A stretch of DNA of 64,000 bases from Aquarana catesbeiana (taxonomy: Eukaryota; Chordata; Amphibia; Anura; Ranidae), in NCBI RefSeq assembly GCF_042186555.1, contig NC_133326.1, positions 584,516,840-584,580,839 of the forward strand. Direction: 5' to 3'. The notes under the pieces are model-generated. The model did no database searches and was not told where the DNA came from. It worked only from the letters and a program-made list of their open reading frames with translations. The position numbers and the translations under genes are program-made. How positions within the stretch are numbered: position 1 is the first letter of the stretch; the number at the start of each line of letters is the position of its first letter. Of this stretch, positions 44,654 through 56,568 are shown in pieces.

Positions 44654-45818
44654 CAGTATCTCACAAAAGTGAGTATACTCACATTTTTGTAAATATTTTA
44701 TTAGATCTTTTCATGTAACAACACTGAAGAAATGACACTTTACTACAATGTAAAGTAGTGAGTGTATAGCTTGTATAACAGTGTAAAATTACTGTCCCCC
44801 CAAATAACTCAACACACAGTCACTAATGTCTAAACCGCTGGCAACAAAAGTGAGTACACCCCTAAGGGAAAATGTCTAAATTGGGCCCAAAGTGTCAATA
44901 TTGTGTGGCCACCATTATTTTCCAGCACTGCCTTAACCCTCTTGGGCATGGAGTTCACCAGAGCTTCACATGTTGCCCCTGGAGTCCTCTTCCACTCCTC
45001 CACAATGACATCCTGGAGCTAGTGGATGTTAGAGACCTTGCGCTCCACCACATTCCCTTTGAGGATGCCCAACAGATGCTCAATAGGGTTTAGGGCTGAA
45101 GACATGCTTGGCCAGACCATCACCTTTACCCTCAGCTTCTTTAGCAAGGCAGTGGTCATCCTGGAGGTGTGTTTGGGGTTGTTAGGTTGGAATACTGCCC
45201 TGCGGCCCAATCTCCGAAGGAAGGGGATCATGCTCGGCTTCAGTATGTCACAGTACATGTTGGCATTCATGGTTCCCTCAATGAACTATAGCTCCCCAGC
45301 GCCGGCAGCACTCATGCAGCCTCAGACCATGACACTCCCACTACCATGCTTGACTGTAAGCAAGGTACACTTGTCTTTGTACTCCTCACCACACACGCAT
45401 GACACCATCTGAACCAAATAAGTTTTTCTTGGTCTTATCAGACCACAGGACACGGCTCCAGTAATACATGTCCTTAGTCTGCTTGTGTTCAGCAAAATGT
45501 TTGCGGGCTTTCTTGTGCATCATCTTTAGAAGAGGCTTCCTTCTGGGAGGACAGCCATGCAGACCAATTTGATGCAGTGTGCGGCGGGTGTATGGTCTAA
45601 GCACAGACAGGATGACCCCCCCCACCCCCCCACCCCTTCAACCTCTGCAGCAATGCTAGCAGCACTCATACATCTATTTCCCAAAGATAACCTCTGGGTA
45701 TGACACTGAGCACGTGCACACAACTTCTTTGGTTGACCATGGCGAGGCCTGTTCTGAGTGGAACCTGTCCTGTTAAACCGCTGTATGGTCTTGGCCACCA
45801 TGCTGCAGCTCAGTTTGT
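44654..45818 (-). mobile_element. Tc1-like transposon, 5' end lost
   Basis: The left end, after TA at 44652-44653, is CAGTATCTCACAAAAGTGAG, a known Tc1-type terminus. Minus-strand transposase relics in order: MVAKTIQRFNRTGSTQNRPR (HTH region, 45740-45801); IGLHGCPPRRKPLLKMMHKK and VLWSDKTKKNLFG (45386-45625); RLGRRAVFQPNNPKHTSRMT and LNPIEHLLGILKG (45019-45270). The usual DNDPKH core reads PNNPKH here, so the second catalytic Asp is lost. The upstream terminus is missing where the L1-Tx1 begins. Confidence 0.9.
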
Positions 45819-48262
45819 ATTCTAATCTCTCTTTTCTTAAAGTATGATTTATTTTATTACTCCATTGTTTATGGGTTGGAGGGGTATTAGCAACCCACTT
45901 TTGTAGAATGAGTGTGCGAGCTATATAAAAGAGATCTGGTCCACATTACATGCATCTCCACTGGTAGAGTTCCATCTGGAATTATTCCCAGTAGGGATAG
46001 TTTGGGGGCATTTATTATTTCTGTCCATGATATTGTATTTAAGGTCAAAAACACTTTATCCCAGTATCTACGGAGCTTGGGGCAATGCCATAGCATATGA
46101 ATAAGGGAGCCATTGGATACAGAGCATCGCGGACATAAGGGCAAGGTGTATTTGCCCCAAGCAAATCATTTTTGTGGGGTATAATGGGTTCTGTGTAAAA
46201 TAAAAAGCTGGGTCAGTTGCTGACAGGGTGAGAGATACCTCAGGTAAGATTTCCATAGCTCGAATCCATTCATCTTCATTAAGATCAATCAGATCTTTTT
46301 GCCAGTGAATAAGACTTTTAGCTTGCCCATCTGCCTTCACTATGTTTAATAATATATAGTAGATCTCTCCTATTAATCCTCGTTTAATAAACCATACTGA
46401 AGTAGCTTTCATTAAGATCTCTGATGGATTGTATTGTATTGCAGTTGGAATGTTAGGGTTTGACTTTGTAAAGGGTGGCGAATCTGAAGATAATGATAGA
46501 CGTTGCTCTTTGATAATTGGAAGCGTTCTTTCAGTATACTGAAGGGAAATAGGATATCCCCTTCAAATAACTGAGAGAAGAGTTAGCCCAGCCCTTTTCC
46601 ATTCCAAGAATTTTTATATTTTGTTTAGCTCAGGTAAGCAGTAATTCTCCCATATTAGCATAAGTCTTCTATAACCCTTATGCTGCGTAAGTATGCATAT
46701 TGTTTCCCAAAGTTAATGAATTAAGTAGGTTATAATTTTCTCTTCTCGTAAAATCTAATAATGGTAATGGTTTAAATTGAGTCATTACTATGTTCCTTAT
46801 GGGGTCTTGGTTATCTAGCTCCTCCCAGCCACACCAATGTTGAAGTTGAACTGCCATGAAATATAGCCTTGAATTAGGCACCGCTATTCCCCTTCTATCT
46901 TTTGCCTGTTGCAGGGTCTCAAGTTTAATTCTTGGTTTACCATGTTTCCATATGAGGTCTTCAAAAGTCGCATCTATTGTCCAAAATAATTTTGATGTCA
47001 ACCAAACTGGAGAACTGTGTAGTAAAAATAATTGGGGGAGCCACACCATCTTCACCAGGTTTGCTCTCCTTATCATAGTCAATGGGAATTTGCTCCAGAT
47101 TTTACTTTGTTGTCTAAATTTACCTAGAAGAGGAAGCATATTTTTGTCTATATAATCTGTAACATTTGGGGTAATTATCACCCCTAAGTACTTAAATGAC
47201 CGAACATATTTCATCTGCCGATTCTGGTGTGGAAGCTCCAACTGTGTCGAATCTATTGGATCAATAGGCATTATTACAGACTTATCCCAGTTTATATTAA
47301 ATCCTGAGAATATACCAAAATGAGATAACTCTAGACAAGGAATTATATGTATCCCCTAGAAAAACTAGGGCATCGTCTGCGAAGAGTGTTATTTTCTCCT
47401 CGCCCATACTTCTCCGAAATCCCATTACATCTGGGCATTCACGAATAGCCTCCGCCAGGGGTTCTACGGCCAGTGCAAAAAGGACAAGGGACAACCCTGC
47501 CTTGTTCCTCTCTTCAACAAAAAGGGTAGTAAGCTTGATCCGTTGATCTGTACTCTTGCACTCGAATAACTACATAGCAATTGTATCCACTTTATGAATT
47601 TCGGACCTATTCCATAGTGTTTTAGGGAGGTCCACAGATAATCCCACTCAATAATATCAAATGCTTTGAACGCATCCCAGGACATAATGGCTCTATTTCC
47701 AGTATTGTCTATGAGCAATTCTAAATTTAAAAATAAATGTCTGATATTAGCTACTGATCTGTTAGGGATAAACCCCGATTGGTCAGAATGTATTCATTTA
47801 CCAATATACTTTGAGAGTCTGATTGCCATTATCTTTGCCAAGAGTTTAACGTCTGATGTCAGCAATGAGATTGGAAGATATGCATCAGGCCTTGTTTGAT
47901 CCTTACCCGGTTTCAAAATAGAAATAATCACTGCTTCATTCATCGAAGGGGGCAAGAACCCCACCTCATAGGCATTATTAAAGACTATTAAGAGATCGGG
48001 TAGTAGCACATCTCCATACGTTTTGTATATCTCTCCTGGTAGGCCGTCCGACCCAGGAGATTTATTGTTGACTAAGATGGCCACTGCATCTTAGTTCTTC
48101 CATTGTTTCTCCAATATCTCCCTTTCATCATCAGGTAACTTTGGCAAATTAACGGTTCAATAAACTTTCATGTCCCCCTCTTGATCTCTTGTCCTGCTTT
48201 TATATAACTCCTGATAGAAAGCCCGAAACACTTACAAAATCTCTGGAGTATTATTGGTCTAT
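45819..48262 (-). mobile_element. L1 (Tx1-type) LINE, 5'-truncated, decayed
   Basis: Minus-strand relics in order: NNKSPGSDGLPGEIYKTYGD and ISLLTSDVKLLAKIMAIRL (47794-48084); MSWDAFKAFDIIEWDYLW and RGTRQGCPLSFL (47464-47718); LFADDALVFLG (47297-47494); FKYLGVIITPNV (46678-47271); and a C-terminal CPRCSVSNGSLIHMLWHCPK zinc-knuckle-like motif (45887-46144). Frames are broken at least five times. No target-site duplication was found; the 5' limit is approximate. Different in sequence from the copy at 21787, so a separate lineage. Confidence 0.88.
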
Positions 48263-48802
48263 ATTTTTTTATATAACACAGGCACACATATTGTTATATT
48301 ACAGAGGGGATGGGAGGTTTTTATAGTAGTGGCTTAACAACCACTTTAACTATCAACAGTTGAGTAAACTTTATGTATCCTTAACTAATAGATACTAAAG
48401 AAATTGTAGGCTTCGGGCGTATTTATAAGATTTGTCAGCACATTTTCCATTCATTCACTGGGTGAAAAACCGTTCAATGTCATCTGTTCTTTAAAGGGAA
48501 AGGTGATTGCTACAAATAAGGCAAAAGTTGCAGTAAACAGAATGTTATGTTTCCCGCACACTGCTCAGCCAAATTAATGGTAAAACTGTTGTAAAAATAA
48601 AACATTTTCTTAAAAGTGAAGTGATTGAAGTCTTATGTTCAGAGTTCAAAACATGTGCAGTGTTAGGTCATACTGATACAAATCCATATGCTCTTCAGTA
48701 TTGGGAGAAGTGTGGGGTAGCATTAAATGGGTGAATAAAAAACAAAATGATGCCAATGGGTCCTGGCTCTTCAACAACCACCAGTGACCAGGAAAGAAGA
48801 TG
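48263..48802. other. Intronic DNA, no gene recognised
   Basis: No feature recognised on either strand. Confidence 0.4.
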
Positions 48803-49071
48803 ACAGGTTTACAAAAAATAGAAGATTTTTAAGCTACTTTTTCTTTACATAATCTAACCTAGGGGTCTTCAAACTATGGCCCTCCAGTTGTTCAGGAACT
48901 ACAATTCCCATCATGCCTAGTCATGTCTGTGAATGTCAGAGTTTTACAATGCCTCATGGGATGTGTAGTTCTGCAGCAGCTGGAGGGCCGTAGTTTGAGG
49001 ATCCCTGATCTAACCCATAGACACCAACTGCTGTGGAATAGCTACATACAGTTTGTACGCTGATTGTTTCT
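48803..49071 (-). pseudogene. Partial duplicate of gmcl1 exon 50516-50628
   Basis: Excluding a 148-bp hAT insert plus its duplicated 8 bp, 48838-48859 and 49016-49071 match 78 of the 113 bp of the real exon with four substitutions. They encode SVQTVCSYSTAVGVYGLDYV in place of SVQTVCSYSTAAGVYGLDSV. The duplicated block also includes about 35 bp of the following intron with the donor GT retained (CTACTTTTTC). The 5' 35 bp of the exon and its acceptor are missing; sequence diverges after GATTGTTTCT. A chance AG (GTGTCTTCAG) precedes the copy, but splicing there after the real exon would be out of frame and reach TAG. It lies about 1.5 kb downstream of its source in transcript order. Confidence 0.92.
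48860..49007. mobile_element. hAT-type MITE, 148 bp
   Basis: Flanked by 8-bp repeats ATCTAACC (48852-48859, 49008-49015). Ends TAGGGGTCTTCAAACTATGG and, inverted, CAGGGATCCTCAAACTACGG, followed by CCCTCCAG on both, are hAT-like; the interior holds AACTACAATTCCCATCATGC. It is inserted in the duplicated gmcl1 exon. Confidence 0.9.
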
Positions 49072-49139
49072 GAAGACACCCGCTTCCCTAGTGACCTGCC
49101 ACTCTATCTATATCTACACCTTCAGTTAATTTTTAAATT

Positions 49140-50330
<1,191 letters not shown>

Positions 50331-50515
50331 CATCATTCCCAATGACAAGCCTCATATAAAGTCCCAGTAGCCTTTTCTTCTTTTTTTGTTTAAAGACATT
50401 AGGGATGGAGGCTTGCCATTACTGGTTGTCTCAGGTCACACCCCTCTTTATACTGTCAGTTAAAATGTGTTTTGGAGGGAACAGGTTTACAGAAAATAGA
50501 AAATTTTTCACCTAC

Positions 50516-50628
50516 TTTTTCTTTACAGAGTCTAACCCGTAGACACCAGCTGCTGTGGAATAGCTACATACAGTTTGTACGCTGATTGTTTCTTTCATGG
50601 TTTCACCACACTGCTGAATTAAACCATC
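50516..50628 (-). CDS. gmcl1: gmcl1 coding exon, 113 bp, second in window
   Basis: On the minus strand the exon is preceded by CCTTTTTTAG and followed by the donor GTAGGTG. It encodes DGLIQQCGETMKETISVQ, then TVCSYSTAAGVYGLDSVKK, plus two bases. This is the start of the BACK domain of GMCL1 (recalled human DGLIQQCGETMKETVNVKTVCGYYTSAGTYGLDSVKKK). It enters in phase 0 after LQL of the exon at 54361-54458 and leaves with AA, completed to Lys by the G of the exon at 38221-38286. A partial, older duplicate of this exon is at 48803-49071. Confidence 0.97.
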
Positions 50629-50845
50629 CTAAAAAAGGAGGAAAAAAAAATAAAATACAGAATAGAGAAAATAGGCTCACATTTACAATATGGGAAATAC
50701 CAATACTAAAACTTGCAACCCATTGAGCACTGGGCTTATATTAGCGCGCTCTAAAACATTTATAGATAAAAAACTGAACTCCAGGCACAAAAGAGAAACA
50801 CTCTCCTCCCCCACCTGAATGTAAACCATTGAGCTAAGACCTTCC

Positions 50846-51364
50846 TTAAAGTGGAGTTACACCCACATTTTTCCCTCATCACCACGCAGCACCAATGCGC
50901 ATCCTTAAAATGAATTGGCAATGTATTTTATTTTCATTCTGTTAACTTACCAGATTTATGCCTGTATCTAAATTTCACTTCCTCCTTTAGGGGCCATGGC
51001 GCGGAACGTAATTTCAGGCTTTGCATTGGCTCCTGGAAAATCTTGGTTAGCTTGACATGGCACTGCTCCGGTGCCAAGATTTCCCATAGAAGCCCATGTT
51101 AAATGTTACTGGAGCAGTGACATGTCAAGCTGACCAAGATTGCACCACACTGCAAATGCATGCTGGAAGAAGGCCATTGCAGCTTCAGATGCCCACACTG
51201 GAGATGGCCACGCTATGCAGGAACTTCACAAAGTAAGAAAATGATGCTGCACAAATAGAAAACTGGGCATAGTTTACAGCATACCTTTGTTACATTGCAC
51301 GAGGCATGAGTACTCTGGGGTATTTTATCTCAAAAGGCATATTTCGGCTGGAACTCCACTTTAA
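50846..51364. mobile_element. TTAA-flanked MITE
   Basis: TTAA at 50846-50849 and 51361-51364; terminal inverted repeats TTAAAGTGGAGTTACACCCA and TTAAAGTGGAGTTCCAGCCG. The interior has inverted words GACATGTCAAGCTGACCAAG / CTTGGTTAGCTTGACATGG. Non-coding. Confidence 0.83.
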
Positions 51365-53521
51365 AAAAGGAACCTGTTGCCCAGAAGATGCACATTAAAG
51401 TATTACCATATTCTAACAAGCAGTAAAATCACCTTCTTAGCACAGCAGGTTGTGAAAAGAACCACCAAATGGCAACACCTTCGTAGTGAGGTAGTCACAT
51501 GACCTAAAACACTTTTTAAAAAGTTAACCGTGCAATGTGTCAGGATGAGTGCATCAGTATTGTCAGAGCATACACCAGTGGCCATGCATTTAACGCAACT
51601 CACTAGTGTCTGAAAACAAATCCTCAATTACCTCTTTAACTATAGGAATGGTGGATAAATATATTTTTCGCAATACAGACACATAAATCTCAACTTTGTA
51701 TTTATTTTTAGGTAATTTCTTGGCAGCATACCAGCCCTGGAATGTAAAAACACCCAGAATGTGTCTCTAAGACTAAGTTGTTCAAGCCATTTTACAATTT
51801 GTTAAAAATATGTAAACCGTTTAAAAGTTGGCCTCAGTGTGAAAGAGGTGTTATAGTTAGCATCTCATTTAAAGTCCCAATCTCCTCCTTTTTTCCCCCA
51901 TTCAAAATAAGGATGGAGGCACGAAGCCTTACAGGTTATGTGCTTCATTTAAAGTCCCACAAATCTCCTTTTCAATAGTTGCTCTGTAATGCCCAGAGTC
52001 GGAGCACAGGTGCACTTTGAGCCCCAGTCCAGGAAGCTTTTCGCTAACATGGTCCGCTTCATACCATGGACAGGCACCCACATCCTCATTCAGTCCTAAG
52101 TAAGCTGTACGCCAAGGGACCACTGAAAGCTGCCATGAGTTTGACCTGTCCTTATGAAAGGGGCTGCAGTGCACATGGGCAGTAATGCAGAGGAACCAGT
52201 ATGGCAGTATCATGGCTACAGATAGGAATTATCCCAAGTGGGCTACACTCAGGGGGTGAAGTTGCTCTTTCATTCTATTTTAGATACTTTTCATTCCCTT
52301 TAGAGCAGCACTTAGAAGTCAATCAAGTGTAATGAATGCACACATGTTGACAAACATGCAGGCTGGAGGAGAGCAGAGAGATTACCTCATCAGTCTGTTG
52401 CTGCCCCTTCACTGTCCAATCACAGGCTGTGGGGCCAAGAAGGTTACCTATATATGTTTACCTGCAATAGAAATATAACAGGTCACCAGGCTGAATGTAC
52501 CGTCTAGAAGTTTGACCAAATCGCCAGACTGGATGGACAGAAATACTACAAGTCTTTTGCAGGTAACATAGTTCCCATACACAATTTCATCTGTGTAACT
52601 GGCTGTTTGCCTGGAACTCAGATTTAAACCAGAAATGTGAGGATTATTGGCCATACATCCAGATTGTGAGTTACAAAGCATTCAAAATATATGCACTGTT
52701 GATTAGGGCCGATAGAAAATTATGAAGTAGTGTAATAGCTTCACACATCTCAGCATCATCTGGGTATAGTGAAGGGCTGCTGGACACACAGAATGATACA
52801 AGAATTCAAAATTCCACCAATTTCAAAAACAGCATTTATAGGTCCACTACAGAAATTTAAAAGATAAGCATGGCCAGTGCATTGCATCCACCTAGGTGAG
52901 TGTAAAAGAAATGGTAAATTCTGTTTAAAACTGTATTCTATTTTGTATGCTTTGCCATGTATTGCACATGGCACAAATAATGTTATGACAACATTTACAT
53001 TCTTTCAAGTCCTAATTAGAAATTAGCCTGCCTATGTAAGGCCCCTTGTTAACATAAAAGTACAATCGTAATATTAACGTGATACCTATGTAATAATGTG
53101 TAAAAAAAAAAAAAAAACAACCCTTCAATTGGACCAAATAAACAGAACAGTTATGTGGAAAGATGCCGAGTATCTTTGTGTCTGTTCCAAACTGCAGTAG
53201 TTATTAAATTTGGAACCACTGATAAATAGGATAGGAGTCATCTACTATAACATTTCCAGAACAGTGTGTATAAATGATTTTTTTAGATCCCGCACTTCTC
53301 TTCTAACCAACAATGATGTGCGTAATAATTCTGCCCAATACAACTAAGCAGCCCACCCAGTTGTCTGTAAAAACGTTGGTTAGACAGTCTCCAGCACATC
53401 CCAGTGAAGTCATCATCTTGTTCTCTATGGAGAAAAGGGAATGATGACTCAATGGTAACAAATCAAGTGCAAACTATAGCTACAATTTTTATTGGTTTAG
53501 GTTAGACACACATAACACTAA
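51365..53521. other. Intronic DNA, no gene recognised
   Basis: Two kilobases with only short tracts (oligo-A at 53102-53117). ATTTAAAGTCCCA recurs at about 51867 and 51946, a short direct repeat. No exons recognised. Confidence 0.45.
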
Positions 53522-53908
53522 GGGCTCTTTCACACGGGGAGTCCATATGTCCGTTTTTCATCCTTCCGTTTTCGGATGAAAAACGGACATACATGTATCC
53601 CTATGGAGCGTGGGATGTCAGCAGTGACATGTCCGCTGACATCCGACCCGCTCCGATCCAAAAAGTGTAACGGAGGAAAACCCTACTTTTCCATCCGTTT
53701 TCGGATCGGATGACGACGGACACTACGGTCCGTCATCATCCGATCCCCCATAGGGGAGAGCGGCGCTCTGACAGGTCCGTCGCTGCACAGTGCGCTGCGA
53801 TGGACCTGTCATCTTCCTGCTCAGCGGGGATCGGTGGAGCGATCCCCGCTGAGCAAGCGGGTGTTCACGGGGCGGATCATCACTGATTTGCCCCGTGTGA
53901 AAGAGCCC
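53522..53908. mobile_element. Harbinger-like MITE with TAA duplication
   Basis: TAA at 53519-53521 and 53909-53911. Ends GGGCTCTTTCACACGGGG are perfectly inverted at the right (CCCCGTGTGAAAGAGCCC). Interior hairpins: CCGTTTTTCATCC / GGATGAAAAACGG and AGCGGGGATCG / CGATCCCCGCT. 387 bp, non-coding, apparently young given perfect ends. Confidence 0.87.
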
Positions 53909-53911
53909 TAA

Positions 53912-54360
53912 AGCAGTACAAGGTGTCTGCTCCTTGTATAGCCACACAGTCATGTCAATTTAAGCTCTGTGGGTATTACATCTAGCACAATGGGCTTCCT
54001 CTCAGAATATATAGTACCCAAAACATTTAAAGCAGGATAAAGGAGTCTTATCCACATTTCTTTAGCAAGACAACTTGCATCAGATTTATAAATAACTTCT
54101 AGCATTTTGCTTCATAATATTGAACGGATTACAGAATTGCCATATCATGCTTAGCACATAACCTACAAAGCAGACAATTCGAAGTGATAAATCTTAGAAT
54201 AATGGGATACAGGTATCACACTCTTGAAAACAAAATATAGAACACATGCAAGCAGATGTTCTATAGCCAGTAGCTTGCATCGATTAGCAAAGCCAGGCAA
54301 TATTTAATGTCAAGGCCACAGTCTCAGGAGGAAGCAAACATCACAAAGACAAACACTTAC
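53912..54360. other. Intronic DNA, no gene recognised
   Basis: No feature recognised up to the splice donor of the exon at 54361. Confidence 0.4.
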
Positions 54361-54458
54361 CAGCTGGAGCATGCAGGCAGCTGCTAAAATGGCTATGACG
54401 CGGCTGGGTTTTAGTAAGACATCATCTCTGTACAAAGAGCCAAATGCCACCTGCAGAG
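54361..54458 (-). CDS. gmcl1: gmcl1 coding exon, 98 bp, first in window
   Basis: On the minus strand the exon is preceded by TTTTCCCAG and followed by the donor GTAAGTG. After two phase-completing bases it encodes LQVAFGSLYRDDVLLKPSRV then IAILAAACMLQL. This is the C-terminal part of the BTB/POZ domain of GMCL1 (recalled human ALQVAFGSLYRDDVLIKPSRVVAILAAACLLQL). GMCL1 family proteins act as CUL3 ubiquitin-ligase adaptors. The Drosophila orthologue Germ cell-less is needed for primordial germ cell formation and promotes degradation of the receptor Torso. Upstream exons with the N terminus and the rest of the BTB domain were not found between here and 64000, so that intron exceeds 9.5 kb. Confidence 0.97.
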
Positions 54459-54883
54459 CTGGGAAAACATATTGGAGTATAAAGACCTGGAAGACTACAG
54501 AGCAGCAATCAGAGCACATAGTACTTACTGTGCAAGAAAAGTTAGACTGGAACTCAAAGGGTTAGGACTTCCATGAGCAGAGAGATGTGATCATAAAAAG
54601 ACTGAAAGCAACAGAATGATCCAAAATACACAAAGAATAAACTGAAGACAACAAAGATTAACAATTAGAAAGAATATAGTTTTTTTTTATTTTTTTTAAC
54701 CAAAAGGATAAACACTATACTGGCCAAGATTACTTCAATTTTCCCTAGAACAGAGCACAAGTTAAAAGCTAAAATATTAGTAGCTGTCTGGGCAACAGAC
54801 TTCAGGGGGCCATTCACATTAAAAGCATTGCACTGGGGTGCATAAATGCACATGTGTTAATGTGTATTATATTATGGCCACCC

Positions 54884-54954
<71 letters not shown>

Positions 54955-55002
54955 CCACCCATTCTGTTTTTTCTCTCTTTTTTTAAAGTGTAGAACACCA
55001 AA
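54459..55002. other. Intronic DNA with (AC)n
   Basis: Oligo-A followed by 25 AC dinucleotides (54901-54950); otherwise nothing recognised. Confidence 0.45.
54901..54950. repeat. (AC)n microsatellite
   Basis: Pure CA repeat of 50 bp preceded by A17. Confidence 0.97.
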
Positions 55003-56295
55003 ATTATTATTATTCAGGATTTATATAGCGCCAACAGTTTACGCAGCGCTTTACAATATAAAAGGGAGACAATACAGTTATAATACAATAAAATACAAGA
55101 GGATTAAGAGGGCCCTGCTCAGAAGAGCTTACAATCTAATAGGGTGGGGCAGGTGGTACAAAAGGTTGTAACTGTGGGGAATAAGCTGGTGGAAGTGGTA
55201 GGAGATTAGTTAGAGATATGATAGGCTTTCCTGAAGAGATGAGTTTTCAGGGATCGCCTGAAGGTAGCAAGAGTAGGGGATAGCCGGATAGATGGAGGTA
55301 GCGAGTTCCAGAGGATGGGAGAGGCTCTGGAGAAATCCTGGAGACGAGCATGAGAGGAGGAGATGAGAGAGCTTGAAAGCAGGAGGTCTTGAGAGGAGCG
55401 GAGAAGTCGATTTGGATGATATTTGGAGACAAGATTAGTGATGTAGCTCGGGGCATAGTTGTGAATGGCTTTGTATGTTGTGGTTAGTATTTTGAATTTA
55501 ATTCGCTGGGTGATTGGGAGCCAGTGTAGGGACTGGAGTAGAGGGTTGGCAGACACTGAGCGGTTGGTAAGGTGGAGAAGTCTGGCAGCAGCATTCATGA
55601 TAGACTGAAGAGGGGAGGAGCCTATGGAGAGGTAAGCCAATGAGAAGAGAGTTGCAATAGTCAAGGCGAGAGATAACAAGGGAGTGAATGAGGAGCTTGG
55701 TGGTTTCATTTGTTAAAAAGGGGTGAATTTTAGAGATGTTACGGAGGTGAATTCTACAAACTTTTGACAACGATTGGATATGAGGCTGAAATGACAAGTC
55801 AGAGTCTAGGATTACACCTAGTACCCTGGCGTGAGGGGAGGGACTGATGGTTGCATTGTTGATTTTGATGGAAAAGTCATGGAGGGGTGCACGGGCGGGG
55901 GGGGGGGGGGGGGGGGGGGGGAATATTAATAGCTCAGTTTTAGAGAGATTTAGTTTAAGGAATTGGTGCGACATCCATGGTGATATGTCAGTTAGTAAGT
56001 TAGTAATGCGAGAGGAGACTGAAGGAGTGAGGTGAGGAGTAGACAGATAGATTTGGGTGTCATCAGCGTATAAGTGGTATTGGAAGCCATGGGCAGTTAT
56101 TAAGTGACCGAGGAGGAGGTGTAGATAAAGAAGAGAAGGGGTCCAAGAATCAAGCCTTGGGGGACCCCCACAGAAAGGGGCAATGGAGAGGAGGAGACAG
56201 AGTTGTAGGTGACACTGAAGGAGCGCTGTGATAAATAGGCAGAGAACCAGGATAGAGCAGAATCTTGGAGGCCAAGGGAATGTAGCTTATTGAAA
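55003..56295 (-). mobile_element. L2-clade LINE, third antisense copy
   Basis: The 3' tail on the minus strand is ..GTAAAGCGCTGCGTAAACTG..GCTATATAAATCCTGAATAATAAT. Coding: LHWLPITQRIKFKILTTTYK, NYAPSYITNLVSKYHPNR and SRASPILWNSLPPSIRLS are open at 55206-55709; MSHQFLKLNLSKTELLIFPP and LGVILDSDLSFQPHIQSLSK at 55498-55974; a YADDTQIYLS equivalent lies near 56040-56080. A run of 25 G (55897-55921, C on the coding strand) expands a proline stretch. 5'-truncated near 56295. Gmcl1 sense orientation. Confidence 0.9.
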
Positions 56296-56568
56296 AATGC
56301 ACGCTATATACATTGTGGTATACTACAGTGCATTGGGCTCTACTGTAAAATTAGTTGAATGGATGGATAGATTGATGTGCGTTGTGGCAATGCATAAATG
56401 TGAATGGGCCTTAAATGTTTCCATTGAAATTTACAGTGTTCTGCACATAACCAGATCTTCAAAGTTGAACTTCAGGCAAACAAAGAACAATTTATAAACA
56501 TTTTGTCATTTTGGACAGCTGTTCCTTTGATAGATATAATTTTTTTTTGTTGGCAAGATCATTCAGCC

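Noticed and set aside
48838..49071. Use of the duplicated gmcl1 segment as a genuine alternative exon
   Set aside because: It lacks the 5' third and the native acceptor, would be out of frame after the real exon, and is interrupted by a hAT element.
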